From NCBI GenBank assembly GCA_963840925.1, contig CAWJAY010000045.1, forward strand, positions 53,270 through 117,269: DNA of 64,000 bases, read 5' to 3'. Shown one piece after another: positions 26,952 through 38,564 of this stretch. The DNA comes from DATAOG01 sp963840925. Lineage in GTDB: Bacteria; Pseudomonadota; Alphaproteobacteria; Geminicoccales; Geminicoccaceae. A program made the translations under genes and the position numbers. How positions within the stretch are numbered: the first letter of the stretch is position 1; each line of letters starts with the position of its first letter. The notes beneath the pieces were generated by a model that saw nothing but the letters and a program-made list of their open reading frames with translations, was not told where the DNA came from and searched no databases.

Positions 26952-28079
26952 TGTCTTCTTAACCTTCTTGTCTTGCGGATGGGATGGGTCCATGCTGCAG
27001 GAGAGGGAGGACGGAAATCGCACAGGCGGCGCGTAGGGTCACGGCCACGGATGCCAACGCGAAGCTGGCGCATCGGCGGCTGACGGTGCTGGAGCTGGCC
27101 GAGCGGCTGGGCAACGTCGCCGAGGCCTGCCGGCGCGGCGGGATCGACCGGACCAGCTTTTACGACTGGAAACGGCGCTTTCAGCTCGAAGGTCTCGACG
27201 GCCTCAAGGACCTGCCGCCGATCGCCAGGAGCCATCCGATGACCACGGCGCCCGAAGTGGTGGCGCGGATCGAGGCGCTGGCGCGGTTGCACCCGGCCTA
27301 TGGCTGCAATCGGCTCGAGGCGCTCTTGGCGCTGGAAGGCCGGCGTCTGTCGGCGATCACCGTCCAAAAGATCCTCAACGACAAAGGCCTCGGCACCCGC
27401 CACGAGCGCTGGCTGGCGCTGGAGCGCGCGAATGCCGAGCAGGCCATCGAGCTCAGCCCCGAGCAGGCGGCGTTCCTGGAGAAGCTCAACCCCTGCTTCA
27501 AGGAGCGCCACGTCGAGAGCGAGCGGCCGGGTCAGCTGCTCTCGGCCGACACCTTCATGGTCGGCACGCTCAAGGGCATCGGCCGGGTCTACCTGCACGC
27601 CGTGGTCGACACCTTCGGCTCCTACGCCTTCGGCTTTTTGCACGTCTCCAAGCAGCCCGAGGCCGCGGTCGCGGTCCTGCACAACGACGTCGTGCCGTTC
27701 TACGCCCGGCTCGATCTGCCGCTCGGCGCGCTGCTGACCGACAACGGCCGCGAGTTCTGCGGCACCGAGCGCCACCCGTACGAGCTCTACCTGGCGCTCA
27801 ACGACATCGAGCACCGCAAGACCAGGCTCGGCTCGCCGCGCACCAACGGCTTCGTCGAGCGCTTCAACGGCACGGTGCTGGAGGAGTTCTTCCGGCCCAC
27901 CATGCGCAGCCAGCTGTACGAGAGCGTCGAGGCGCTCCAGGCCGACCTCGACGCCTGGCTGCACCACTACAACCACGAGCGGCCGCACCTCGGCTACCGA
28001 AACCAGGGCCGCCGCCCAGGGGAGACCGTCGAGCGCTTCGTCAGCCAGTCGCCCGCAAGACAAGGAGGTTAAGAAGACA
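26952..28079 (+). mobile_element. IS481-family insertion sequence
   Basis: The 1128-bp element is bounded by 27-bp inverted repeats with one mismatch, each beginning TGTCTTCTTAACCT, at 26952-26978 and 28053-28079. It carries one transposase. Flanks differ (CGGATCAGC left, CCTAATGAAC right), so no target duplication is seen, consistent with a deletion that joined two unrelated sites. Confidence 0.88.
26984..28072 (+). CDS. IS481-family transposase
   Basis: A 362-residue transposase with an N-terminal helix-turn-helix (VAEACRRGGIDRTSFYDWKR) and an integrase core: LLSADTFMVGTLKGIG (first Asp), LLTDNGREFCG (second Asp) and TNGFVERFNGTVLEEFF (Glu). All three catalytic residues are present and the frame is open from end to end. 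The last helix and stop overlap the right inverted repeat. It probably mobilises this IS and may account for the deletion of sulfatase 6. Confidence 0.92.
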   Translation: MGPCCRRGRTEIAQAARRVTATDANAKLAHRRLTVLELAERLGNVAEACRRGGIDRTSFYDWKRRFQLEGLDGLKDLPPIARSHPMTTAPEVVARIEALARLHPAYGCNRLEALLALEGRRLSAITVQKILNDKGLGTRHERWLALERANAEQAIELSPEQAAFLEKLNPCFKERHVESERPGQLLSADTFMVGTLKGIGRVYLHAVVDTFGSYAFGFLHVSKQPEAAVAVLHNDVVPFYARLDLPLGALLTDNGREFCGTERHPYELYLALNDIEHRKTRLGSPRTNGFVERFNGTVLEEFFRPTMRSQLYESVEALQADLDAWLHHYNHERPHLGYRNQGRRPGETVERFVSQSPARQGG

Positions 28080-28717
28080 CCTAATGAACGGCTCGATAAT
28101 TTCACTCGGTAGAGCGTAAGTTACTGGATGAATAGATCCACCTTCGCCCTCCAACCCCGACGTGACCATGCCTATCACGCGACCCGTTCTTGGACTGAAT
28201 ACAGCCCCACCAGTCATTCCACCGGCAACAGCTACCGATAGTTGTAACAATCTGGTCTCTTGTTCTTTCATCGTTGGGATGATAGCGCTTATTATCCCTA
28301 CGTAGAATGTCGGCCTTATAAAACCGCGATTCAACTCTGTGATGCGAAAGAGTTCTGCTCCATAAGGATAGCCGCCCACCAACACCGTGTCTCCTATCCC
28401 CACGCTCTTAGAATTTCCCCATACAACCGCACTACATGAAGACAGGTAACAATAAAATCTTTCGAAGCTTGAATCCCAGTACCGACGATGTTCATGATGT
28501 ATTTTTCGAAGTTCGGGTCTTCGGAGGTTATCGTCGGGTATGTAGAAGTATTGGCAGCCGTTGGCAGAGGTTCCGGATACGTTTCGATCGGGATCAGACT
28601 TTGGGCCAAGTTGGAGGCTGTCGTCCGGCGACCGAGATAGCGCCATGGAATGGCTCTGGCCTCTTCGGCGTATCTACGGCGGCGAAAAATCTTGGGTGGG
28701 AATGCGAACGAAAACAT
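28080..28717 (-). pseudogene. Trypsin-like serine protease remnant
   Basis: The minus strand encodes two pieces in different frames: FIVTCLHVV, the histidine site of chymotrypsin-fold proteases, and later GIGDTVLVGGYPYG and VAVAGGMTGGAVFSPRTG, the nucleophile region. The usual G-[DN]-S-G-G is here G-M-T-G-G, with threonine for serine. Only about 15 residues separate the histidine from GIGD, so the aspartate segment is lost, with a frameshift near 28410. The 3' end runs into the IS481 repeat. Base composition is far more AT-rich than neighbours, suggesting foreign origin. Confidence 0.6.
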
Positions 28718-29221
28718 GGTGATCTTTGACCTCGCCGTGGCGCTCACCCAAGCGTGGCCTGCCGCGGGCCGCATGAGCGCCCAATTGCAGGATCTGCCGC
28801 CAACCTTGCCCCGTGCGACCGCACGGAAGTGTAGTCTGCGTCGTGTTGATCGCTCCAGTCAACTCCTGAATTTCATCGATCCCGAGGCTATGGAGCTGTG
28901 GCGCAAAGCCAAACATTCAAGCCATTAGTCTAGCAATTCAGAGGCATTCGGCGCGGATGCGATGGACTGACTTGAGGCTGATCGCCTTGAAGGATCGGGG
29001 TAGCAAGTGGAAGAGGCCACGAAAGTGACGCATGAGCGCACAGAAGTTTGCGCTGGCCGACGCATTCCCTTGTCGAGAGGGCTCAACCACCGGATCGATA
29101 CCGATCAATGGTAGAGACTCGTATGGCAACGATGTCACTAACTCCGAGCCGGGATCGATCCAACTAAAAATATCAAATCACCAGCATTGGAGCTCTTCTC
29201 GGGCCCTTCTGCCTGCGCACT
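28718..29221. other. AT-rich gap without a supportable gene
   Basis: About 500 bp of clearly lower GC than the rest, with only short ORFs lacking recognisable motifs. Probably decayed foreign DNA brought in with the protease remnant and the IS481 copy. No tRNA or repeat was seen in it. Confidence 0.6.
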
Positions 29222-29737
29222 TCAGCTGGCCTCCTGAAGTTCCTGGAGCCTGGCGCGGACGTGGGGGGAGACGAAGCTCGAGACGTCGCCGCCAAGTCGG
29301 GAAATCTCTTTGACAAACCGGGAAGAGGTGAACTGGTTGGTCTCGGAGGCGGTGAGGAAGACGGTCTCGATGCCGGGCGCGAGGCGGGCATTGGTCGCCG
29401 CCATCTGGAACTCGTATTCGAAATCGGAAACCGCGCGCAGGCCGCGGATGATGACTTTGGCCCCGACGCCGCGGGCGAGGTCGACCAGCAGGCGCTCGAA
29501 CGGGTGGACCTCGAGCGCGCAGCCGTTGACCCGGTCGGCCGCCATCAGCGCGCGCGCCTCGTGCTCGACCAGCTGCACCCGCTCCTCGAGGGCAAACATC
29601 GGGTCCTTGCCGATGTTGACCGCGACCGCGATCACGAGCCGGTCGACCACCTTGGTCGCGCGCCGGATGATGTCGAGGTGGCCGTTGTAAATCGGGTCGA
29701 AGGTCCCGGGATAGACCCCGGTGCGCGGGACGCTCAT
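29222..29737 (-). CDS. coaD: Phosphopantetheine adenylyltransferase
   Basis: A 171-residue enzyme of the fourth step of CoA synthesis, joining 4'-phosphopantetheine to AMP. The nucleotidyltransferase motif is GVYPGTFDPIYNGHLDIIRR (T/HxGH type), and the second signature is SSRFVKEI preceded by ASETNQF. MSVPRTG at 29737 is chosen over an in-frame ATG seven codons upstream because it fits the family length. It is 17 bp after the gyrA stop on the same strand, so probably cotranscribed. Confidence 0.95.
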   Translation of the reverse strand: MSVPRTGVYPGTFDPIYNGHLDIIRRATKVVDRLVIAVAVNIGKDPMFALEERVQLVEHEARALMAADRVNGCALEVHPFERLLVDLARGVGAKVIIRGLRAVSDFEYEFQMAATNARLAPGIETVFLTASETNQFTSSRFVKEISRLGGDVSSFVSPHVRARLQELQEAS

Positions 29738-29754
29738 GATCTCGCCCCGCGCGC

Positions 29755-32623
<2,869 letters not shown>

Positions 32624-32640
<17 letters not shown>

Positions 32641-32750
32641 AGCTCAGGCTGTTCCGGTCAGGAGTACGGGACGCTCTCGCCCCCAGGGCGATGGCGCCGC
32701 TGGTCTAGCAGAAGCCCGCTCCGCCGACAAGTTTTGCGCTGCAGCACGAC
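32624..32750. repeat. Direct repeat copy 1: gyrA start and leader
   Basis: About 125 bp, from the first gyrA codons (GGGCTGGTTTCGGCCAA on the plus strand) through GACAAGTTTTGCGCTGCA. It matches 33566-33690 at roughly 85% by eye, with conserved start codons and promoter boxes. The two copies bracket a toxin-antitoxin module, 942 bp apart. Confidence 0.8.
32703..32730 (-). promoter_or_regulatory. Putative gyrA promoter (copy 1)
   Basis: On the minus strand, TTGTCG (32725-32730) and CTAGAC (32703-32708) are spaced 16 bp, a sigma70-type layout. Both boxes and the spacing are kept in the second copy of this region at 33644-33671 (TTGTCG, CTAGAT), which supports function. Confidence 0.55.
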
Positions 32751-32889
32751 CGTGCGCCGCCGCGGCGGCTCCACCGATCTTGCCATGCCCGCGCGACGGC
32801 CGACGGCGCACCGCCCGTCGACCAATAGAATGCTTGCAGGCAGCGGCGGTAATCTTACGTTCCGGCATCGATCGCCGGAGCGTACGATC

Positions 32890-33102
32890 ATGCCCGAGAC
32901 AGCGACCCTCTCCTCGAAGTTCCAGATCTCGATCCCCAAGGCGATCCGGACCGCCCTGGGCTGGCGGGCGGGCGTCACCTTTGCGTTCATTCCCAAGGGC
33001 ACGGGCGTGCTGCTCGTCCCCGTGCCGAAGCGCGAGGCGCTGAAGGGGCTGGCACGGGACGCCTCGGCAACCGACCACCGGGACCGCTCGGATCGCATCT
33101 GA
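32890..33102 (+). CDS. AbrB/MazE-type antitoxin (VapB-like)
   Basis: A 70-residue protein with TATLSSKFQISIPKAIRTAL near the start, the swapped-hairpin AbrB DNA-binding fold, then GWRAGVTFAFIPKGTGVLLV. Such proteins bind and silence PIN toxins and repress their own operon. The stop overlaps the start of the following toxin gene (TGATG). The module lies between two copies of the gyrA leader and reads away from gyrA. Confidence 0.87.
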   Translation: MPETATLSSKFQISIPKAIRTALGWRAGVTFAFIPKGTGVLLVPVPKREALKGLARDASATDHRDRSDRI

Positions 33103-33484
33103 TGCGGCTCGTCACGACACCTCGGCATGGATCGAGTGCCGGATCGGCTCCGCCACCGGCGAGAGGGTGGCGGAGCATGTCCCCGAACCGGCCGAATGGC
33201 TGGTGCCGACGCTCGTGCAGCTCGAGCTCGCGAAGTGGCTCACGCGCGACGTGGGCGAGGACCAGGCCGACCAGGTGATCGCCTTCACGCAGGTCTGCCG
33301 GGTGGTTCCGCTCGACACCTCGATCGCGCTTGCCGCGGCCGAGGCCTGCCATGCCCACCGCCTGGCCGCGGCGGACGCCATCGTCTTCGCGACGGCCCGT
33401 GCGCATGGGGCCATACTCCTGACCAGCGACCGCCATTTCGACGGCCTCCCCGGCGTGATGCTGATCGAGAAGACCGAGACCTGA
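33102..33484 (+). CDS. PIN-domain toxin (VapC-like), possible frameshift at the start
   Basis: The product carries the PIN acidic residues: DTSAWIE at the start, VQLELAKWL, AADAIVFATARAHG and LLTSDRHFDGL at the end, as expected for a Mg-dependent RNase toxin of about 130 residues. ATG 33102 overlaps the antitoxin stop, but the frame from this ATG (MRLV) is off by one from DTSAWIE at 33116; one base seems missing around 33114. No in-frame start lies upstream of DTSAW, so either a base error or an inactivated toxin. Confidence 0.8.
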
Positions 33485-33565
33485 GCTTTCGCGCCGCTCG
33501 TCCTTGGCTGGCGCAGCGCCGTCACCGCCGCGGTACCACCGCATCCCGCGCGCGGTCGGCGGGAC

Positions 33566-33690
33566 GGGCTGGTTTCGGCCAAAGCTCGGGCTGATCCGGC
33601 TAGGGTTCGGGACGCTCTCGCCTCACGGGCGAGGGCGCCGCTGATCTAGCAGAACCCCAGGCCGGCGACAAGTTTTGCGCTGCAACACGG
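33566..33690. repeat. Direct repeat copy 2: gyrA start and leader
   Basis: Second copy of the gyrA 5' region, including the first six codons (MAETSP) on the minus strand, the stretch between, and both promoter boxes (33644-33649 and 33666-33671). The coding match ends after six codons. If active, this promoter would run antisense into the toxin gene. Confidence 0.8.
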
Positions 33691-33762
33691 GCGCAGCGAC
33701 CTGCCAAATCGTCGCCGTCGCGGGCAGGTGCTCGGAGGCTCCGGTCGCCGCCGCCCGGCGCC

Positions 33763-34689
33763 TCATTGAATTGAGGAGCCCTGGCCGGCCGGCCGCGGGA
33801 CGCCCTGAAGCGGCGGCAGCGACAGCAGGTACTCGGCGATCGCGGCGCGGTCGTCAGGGGTCAGATGGCTGGTCGCATCCTCGACCACCTCGGCCATGGC
33901 GCCGCCCAGCACGTCGCCATCGGGGAGAATCCCGGTCTGGAGCGCGAAGGTGACGTCTGTCTGGCTCCACTCCCCGATGCCGTTGTCCGGGTTGGGCGTG
34001 ATGTTGGGCACGGCCTTGCCGTCCGGCCCGTTCGGGTTGCCGGCGAGGAAGCGGTCGCGCTCCGGCGCGCCGAGGGCGTTGCGCGGCGTGTGGCATTCGC
34101 CGCAGTGGCCCGGGCCGTTGACGATGTAGGCGCCCCGGTTCCAGCTCTCCGGTTTTGCCGGGTCCGGCTCGAAGGTCTCGGCGTGAAAAAACAGCAGCTG
34201 CCAGCCCTTGAGCAGCGGCCGGAACCCGAACGGGAACCGAAGCTCGTGCGCCGGCACGGCCTTGGCGACCGGAGGCACCGTGTCGAGATAGGCCTTGAGG
34301 TCGACCAGGTCCTGCTCGGTCATCCGGGCATAGGAGGGGTAGGGAAAAGCCGGATAGAGCGGATGGCCGCCGGGCGACCGGCCGTCGGTCATCGCCTGGA
34401 CGAAAGCACCACTCGACCAGCCGCCGATCCCGCTCTCCAAATCGGGGGTGATGTTGGGCGGGTAGAAGGTGCCGAACGCGGTCGAGAGCGCGCGGCCGCC
34501 GGCCAGAAACTTGCCGCCGCCTTTGGCATCGGTGTGGCAGGCGACGCAGCCGCCGAGCCGCACCAGGTACTCGCCCCGTTTGGCATCGCCGGCCGCGGCA
34601 ATCTCCGGCGGGCTCAACGGCCACGGCACCAGCAGCCAGACCGCGAGCGCGCCGATCAGCGCGATTGCAAGAGCGATAGCCCAGCGCAT
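33763..34689 (-). CDS. Dihaem cytochrome c, alcohol/gluconate dehydrogenase type
   Basis: A 308-residue protein with an N-terminal membrane anchor or signal (IALAIALIGALAVWLLVPWP) and two haem sites, C48VACH52 and CGECH near residue 190, each followed by the NITPD/NITPN segments with distal ligands typical of cytochrome subunits of membrane dehydrogenases. It should carry electrons in the periplasm from a dehydrogenase to the respiratory chain. No dehydrogenase gene lies next to it, so its partner is elsewhere. It is 100 bp past the copper operon on the same strand. Confidence 0.88.
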   Translation of the reverse strand: MRWAIALAIALIGALAVWLLVPWPLSPPEIAAAGDAKRGEYLVRLGGCVACHTDAKGGGKFLAGGRALSTAFGTFYPPNITPDLESGIGGWSSGAFVQAMTDGRSPGGHPLYPAFPYPSYARMTEQDLVDLKAYLDTVPPVAKAVPAHELRFPFGFRPLLKGWQLLFFHAETFEPDPAKPESWNRGAYIVNGPGHCGECHTPRNALGAPERDRFLAGNPNGPDGKAVPNITPNPDNGIGEWSQTDVTFALQTGILPDGDVLGGAMAEVVEDATSHLTPDDRAAIAEYLLSLPPLQGVPRPAGQGSSIQ

Positions 34690-34790
34690 GCGGCCTCCCG
34701 GGGGTCGCCAAGCCTTTGCTGCCGGTCAAGATAGGCCGCCCGGCGCGGCATGGCGAGGCGACGGCGACCGCCGCGCTCGCCGGGGAGCGC

Positions 34791-35171
34791 TCAGTCGGGC
34801 CGCGGGCCGCGCCTCTCGAGCCAGGCGCGCAGGAACGCGATCTCGCTCTGCTGGGCGCGGATGATCCCCTCGGCGAGCGAGCGCAACTCCGGATCGGCGC
34901 CGTGCTCGAGCAGGGCCTGCGCCATGTCGATCGCACCCTGGTGGTGCGGGATCATGCCGCGGGCGAAATCGAGGTCGGCATCGCCCGAGAATTCGATCGC
35001 CATGGCCCGATGCATGCGCTCGGACGCCGCGCGATAGGCCTCGACCGAGGGCCCCCCGGCCGTCGCATGCTCCGCCATGCCGTGCGCCATCTCATCGGCG
35101 CCGGCCGGGCCGACTACGCCCGAGCCGATCGCGAGCGCAAGCAGACCGATCCTGAAATGGCGCTCGAACAC
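34791..35171 (-). CDS. DUF305 secreted copper-associated protein
   Basis: A 126-residue protein from GTG 35171 with a signal peptide (FRIGLLALAIGSGVVGPAGA) and the DUF305 motif FARGMIPHHQGAIDMAQALLEHG, with paired histidines, then AEGIIRAQQSEIAFLRAWLE. DUF305 proteins are ferritin-like four-helix proteins found with copper resistance genes. It is the last gene of copA-cueR-DUF305, so a periplasmic copper-handling role is likely (inference). Confidence 0.8.
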   Translation of the reverse strand: MFERHFRIGLLALAIGSGVVGPAGADEMAHGMAEHATAGGPSVEAYRAASERMHRAMAIEFSGDADLDFARGMIPHHQGAIDMAQALLEHGADPELRSLAEGIIRAQQSEIAFLRAWLERRGPRPD

Positions 35172-35199
35172 CGCGCGAGCCTCCGCTTCTTGAAGCTGG

Positions 35200-35598
35200 T
35201 CAGCCGCCGCGACCATCGGCCAGATCGTCGAGAATCGGACACTCCGGGCGCTGGTCGCCGTGGCAGGCCAGGGCCAGCCGGACCAGCGTCGCCCGCATCG
35301 CCGCCAATTCCGCGAGCTTGCGGTCGATCGCCGCGATCCGCTGCTCGGCCAGCGCCTTGACCTCGGCGCTCGCCCGCTCGGGATTGCCATAGAGATCGAG
35401 CAGCTGCCGGCATTCCCTGACGCTGAAACCGAGCGAGCGGGCGCGCTGCACAAAGCGCAGCACGTGCAGGTCGAACTCGCGGTACGCCCGGTAGCCATTG
35501 CCGGTCCGGGACGCCGGCTGCACCAGCCCGATGTCCTCGTAGTAACGGATCGTCTTGGACGGCACACCCGAACGCGCCGCGGCCTGGCCAATGTTCAT
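35200..35598 (-). CDS. cueR: CueR-like MerR-family copper-responsive regulator
   Basis: A 132-residue MerR protein with the winged helix at the N-terminus (MNIGQAAARSGVPSKTIRYY) and GYRAYREFDLHVLRFVQRAR, and a coiled dimer helix. The metal loop near the end is C-x7-C (ACHGDQRPECPIL), as in CueR-type regulators sensing Cu(I), Ag(I) or Au(I). It lies 22 bp after copA in the same operon, and a matching operator lies upstream of copA, so it likely activates copA when copper rises. Confidence 0.9.
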   Translation of the reverse strand: MNIGQAAARSGVPSKTIRYYEDIGLVQPASRTGNGYRAYREFDLHVLRFVQRARSLGFSVRECRQLLDLYGNPERASAEVKALAEQRIAAIDRKLAELAAMRATLVRLALACHGDQRPECPILDDLADGRGG

Positions 35599-35620
35599 CG
35601 CCGCCTCTCCCTCGATCGCA

Positions 35621-37957
35621 TCAAAGCCTGACCGTGCGCAGCCGGAGCGCGTTGCCGATCACCGAGATCGAGGACAGGCTCATCGCGGCGGCGGCGATCA
35701 TCGGGCTCAGCAGCAGGCCCGTGAAGGGATAGAGAATACCGGCCGCGACCGGCACGCCGAGCGCGTTGTAGACGAACGCGAGAAAAAGGTTCTGCCTGAT
35801 GTTGCGCATGGTCGCTGCGGACAGGCGGCGGGCGCGCACGAGCCCGGTCAGATCGCCCTTGAGCAGCGTGATCTCGGCGCTCTCGATCGCGACGTCGGCG
35901 CCGGTGCCCATCGCGATCCCGACGTCGGCCTCGGCGAGCGCCGGCGCGTCGTTGATCCCATCGCCCGCCATCGCCACGACCTTGCCCGCCGCGCGCAACC
36001 GCGCGACGACCTCGCTCTTGCGCTCCGGCAGGACCTCGGCCTCGATCTCCTCGATCGCGAGCCTGCGCGCCACCGCCTTGGCCGTGGTGCGGTCGTCGCC
36101 GGTCAGCATGACGATCCGCAGGCCTTCTGCGCGCAGCGCCTCCAGCGCCGCGGGACTCGTCGGCTTGATCGGATCGGCGACGCCGATCAGGCCGGCCGGC
36201 TGGCCGTCGATCGCCGCGAACATGACCGTCTCGCCCTCTGACCGCTGCGCCTCGGCCCGCACGGCGAGCGCGCCGGGATCGATCCCCAGGCTTTCCAGCA
36301 GCCGCCGGTTGCCGAGCGCGACCTCCCGGCCACCAACGCGTCCGCGCACGCCCTGGCCGGTCATCGAGCCGAAATCATCCGCCTCGAGCAGTTCGAGGCC
36401 CCGCTGCTGCGCCGCTGCGACGACCGCCGCGGCGAGCGGATGCTCGCTCGCCCGCTCGATGCTGGCCGCGAGCCTGAGCAGATCGTCCTCGTCGATGCCC
36501 GCGGCCGGCACCAGCGTGGTCACCTTCGGCTTGCCTTCGGTCAGCGTCCCGGTCTTGTCGACCACCAGCGTGTTGACCTTGGCCAGGCGCTCGAGCGCCT
36601 CCGCGTTCTTGATCAGGACGCCCGCCTGAGCGCCGCGGCCGGTGCCGACCATGATCGACATCGGCGTCGCCAGGCCAAGCGCGCAGGGGCAGGCGATGAT
36701 CAAGACCGAGACCGCGGCGACCAGGCCATGCGCCATGGCCGGCGGCGGGCCGAAGATCGCCCACAGAACGAATGCGACGAGCGCGACCGCGAGGACCGCG
36801 GGCACGAACCAGCTCGAGACGCGGTCGACCTCGCTCTGGATCGGCGCCCGCGAGCGCTGGGCCTGGGCGACCATCTGCACGATCCGGGCGAGCATCGTGT
36901 CGCGGCCAACCCGGAGCGCGCGCATCACGAAGCTGCCCGACTGGTTGAGCGTGCCGCCGCTGACCGGGTCGCCTGCGGTCTTGTCGACCGGCAGCGGCTC
37001 GCCGGTCAGCATCGATTCGTCGACCGTGCTCCGGCCCTCGAGCACGACGCCGTCGACCGGGAGCTTGTCGCCCGGCCGGACCCGCAGCCGGTCGCCGACG
37101 GCGACCTCCGCGAGCGCCACCTCCTCGTCCGAGCCGTCGTTCCGGACCCGGCGCGCGGTCTTCGGGGCGAGGCCGAGCAGCGCCCGGATCGCGCCCGAGG
37201 TCTGCTCGCGCGCCCGGATCTCCAGCATCTGGCCGAGCAGGACCAGGGCGGTGATCACCGCGGCGGCCTCGAAATAGACCTCGACCCGGCCGTCCGGCCC
37301 GCGGAAGGCGGCCGGAAAGATGCCGGGCGCGACGGTCGCGACGACGCTGTAAAGAAAGGCCGCGCCGACCCCGATCCCGATCAGGGTCCACATGTTCGGG
37401 CTGCGGTTGCGGAACGACGCCAGGCAGCGCTTGAGGATCGGCGCGCCCGCCCAGAGCACGACCGGTGCTGCGAGCAGTAGCTGCAGCCAGTGGCCGAGCG
37501 GGCGCGGGATCGCCCGGCTCAGGCCCATGCCGAGCAGATGGTCGGCCATGACCCAGAGCAGCAGCGGCCCGGCCAGCGCCGCGCTGATCCAAAAGCGCCG
37601 GCGCATGTCGAGGTATTCGGCGCTCGGACCTTCGCCCTCCGTCGCCGGCTCGAGCGCCATGCCGCAGAGCGGGCAGTCGCCTGGGCCGGCCTGCTCGATC
37701 TGCGGGTGCATCGGGCAGGTGTGGACGGCAGCCCCCGACGCCGGCTCTGCCCTCCGCGGCGCGTCCGCGAGATACCGTTCCGGCGCCGCTTCGAACTTGC
37801 CCGCGCAACCGGCGCAGCAAAAGACGAAGCTCCGGCCGCCGTGCTGACGCCGGTGCGTGGCGGTCGCCGGATCGACGGTCATGCCGCAGACCGGGTCCTT
37901 CTCCAGGCCGGAAACTTCCGCCTGAACGGGTCGATGACGTCGGGCGGTCGCCACCAC
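35621..37957 (-). CDS. copA: Copper-translocating P1B-type ATPase
   Basis: The pump has an N-terminal YHS-type cysteine region (DPVCGMTVDP, then FCCAGCAGKF), a CPMHP...CPLCGMALEP metal-binding segment, the membrane CPC motif in IACPCALGLATP, the phosphorylation site DKTGTLTEGKP, and GDGINDAPAL. It exports Cu(I) from the cytoplasm. GTG at 37957 is preferred: it has a GGAG ribosome site 8 bp upstream and lies below the promoter, whereas ATG 37990 sits directly on the -10 region of the CueR promoter. Length from this start is 778 residues. First gene of copA-cueR-DUF305. Confidence 0.9.
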   Translation of the reverse strand: MVATARRHRPVQAEVSGLEKDPVCGMTVDPATATHRRQHGGRSFVFCCAGCAGKFEAAPERYLADAPRRAEPASGAAVHTCPMHPQIEQAGPGDCPLCGMALEPATEGEGPSAEYLDMRRRFWISAALAGPLLLWVMADHLLGMGLSRAIPRPLGHWLQLLLAAPVVLWAGAPILKRCLASFRNRSPNMWTLIGIGVGAAFLYSVVATVAPGIFPAAFRGPDGRVEVYFEAAAVITALVLLGQMLEIRAREQTSGAIRALLGLAPKTARRVRNDGSDEEVALAEVAVGDRLRVRPGDKLPVDGVVLEGRSTVDESMLTGEPLPVDKTAGDPVSGGTLNQSGSFVMRALRVGRDTMLARIVQMVAQAQRSRAPIQSEVDRVSSWFVPAVLAVALVAFVLWAIFGPPPAMAHGLVAAVSVLIIACPCALGLATPMSIMVGTGRGAQAGVLIKNAEALERLAKVNTLVVDKTGTLTEGKPKVTTLVPAAGIDEDDLLRLAASIERASEHPLAAAVVAAAQQRGLELLEADDFGSMTGQGVRGRVGGREVALGNRRLLESLGIDPGALAVRAEAQRSEGETVMFAAIDGQPAGLIGVADPIKPTSPAALEALRAEGLRIVMLTGDDRTTAKAVARRLAIEEIEAEVLPERKSEVVARLRAAGKVVAMAGDGINDAPALAEADVGIAMGTGADVAIESAEITLLKGDLTGLVRARRLSAATMRNIRQNLFLAFVYNALGVPVAAGILYPFTGLLLSPMIAAAAMSLSSISVIGNALRLRTVRL

Positions 37958-37998
37958 GGCGCTTGCTCCGATCAACTCGCTGATCGCCATCAGATGGC

Positions 37999-38017
37999 CC
38001 TTCCAGTCACTGGAAGG
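37999..38017 (-). promoter_or_regulatory. CueR/MerR-type operator of copA
   Basis: A perfect 19-bp palindrome (CCTTCCAGT-C-ACTGGAAGG). On the minus strand TTGACC directly precedes it and the -10 (CATCTG) follows after a 19-bp spacer, the long spacing used by MerR-family activators such as CueR. Position and sequence match known copA promoters. Confidence 0.85.
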
Positions 38018-38029
38018 TCAAGCGCGGGC

Positions 38030-38057
38030 AAAAAAACCGCCGGACCCGGCCGGCGGT
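38030..38057 (-). terminator. Rho-independent terminator of the YHS gene
   Basis: On the minus strand, ACCGCCGG/CCGGCGGT forms an 8-bp stem with a 6-nt loop, followed at once by seven Ts. It ends the YHS transcript 24 bp after its stop and insulates it from the copA promoter. Confidence 0.88.
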
Positions 38058-38081
38058 GCTGATCGCGCAGCCCTGGTCGGA

Positions 38082-38564
38082 TCAGCCGTCGAGGTCGGCC
38101 TTGATCCCTGGCCAGTTGGCGTCGCCCTTGGCGATGTTGCCGGGGACGTCCACAGACCATTGCGCCTGCACGTCCTTGGAATAGTTAAGATAAAGCTTGT
38201 CGTCGACGATCGACCAGGCCGCCGGGTCGATCTCGGCGGTATAGCCGTTCGCGACCGCCCAGGCGCAATAGCCGCCGTACTGCGGCGCATAGCGGTCCGG
38301 CGCGGCGGCGAACCGGTCGCGGTCGGCGGCCGAGGCGAACCGCCAGGTGGCGCCCAGCCACTCGTGCTCGAAGTCGCTCGAACCCTCGACCGGCTTGCCT
38401 TGGGTGAAATAGGCGACCGGGTCGTAGCCCTCGATCGCGACGCCGCCGATCAACGAGCTGTTGACGACGCCGCCGGCGCCAGCCGGTGCTATCTGCAGCC
38501 CGATGCCGAGCAGCACAGCGAAGGCGATGCCCATGCCAGTGCGCAAAGACGCGGATCGTTGCAT
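38082..38564 (-). CDS. YHS domain protein, secreted
   Basis: A 160-residue protein from ATG 38564 with a signal peptide (GIAFAVLLGIGLQIAPAGA) followed by a YHS domain: AIEGYDPVAYFTQGKPVEG, then GATWRFASAADRDRFAA and APQYGGYCAWAVANG, with a single conserved cysteine. YHS proteins occur with metal (often copper) handling. It lies upstream of copA on the same strand but has its own terminator, so a separate unit. Function is not established. Confidence 0.82.
   Translation of the reverse strand: MQRSASLRTGMGIAFAVLLGIGLQIAPAGAGGVVNSSLIGGVAIEGYDPVAYFTQGKPVEGSSDFEHEWLGATWRFASAADRDRFAAAPDRYAPQYGGYCAWAVANGYTAEIDPAAWSIVDDKLYLNYSKDVQAQWSVDVPGNIAKGDANWPGIKADLDG

Noticed and set aside
28718..29221. Small ORFs in the AT-rich gap as genes
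   Set aside because: Short, without motifs, signals or ribosome sites; composition alone suggests decayed foreign DNA.
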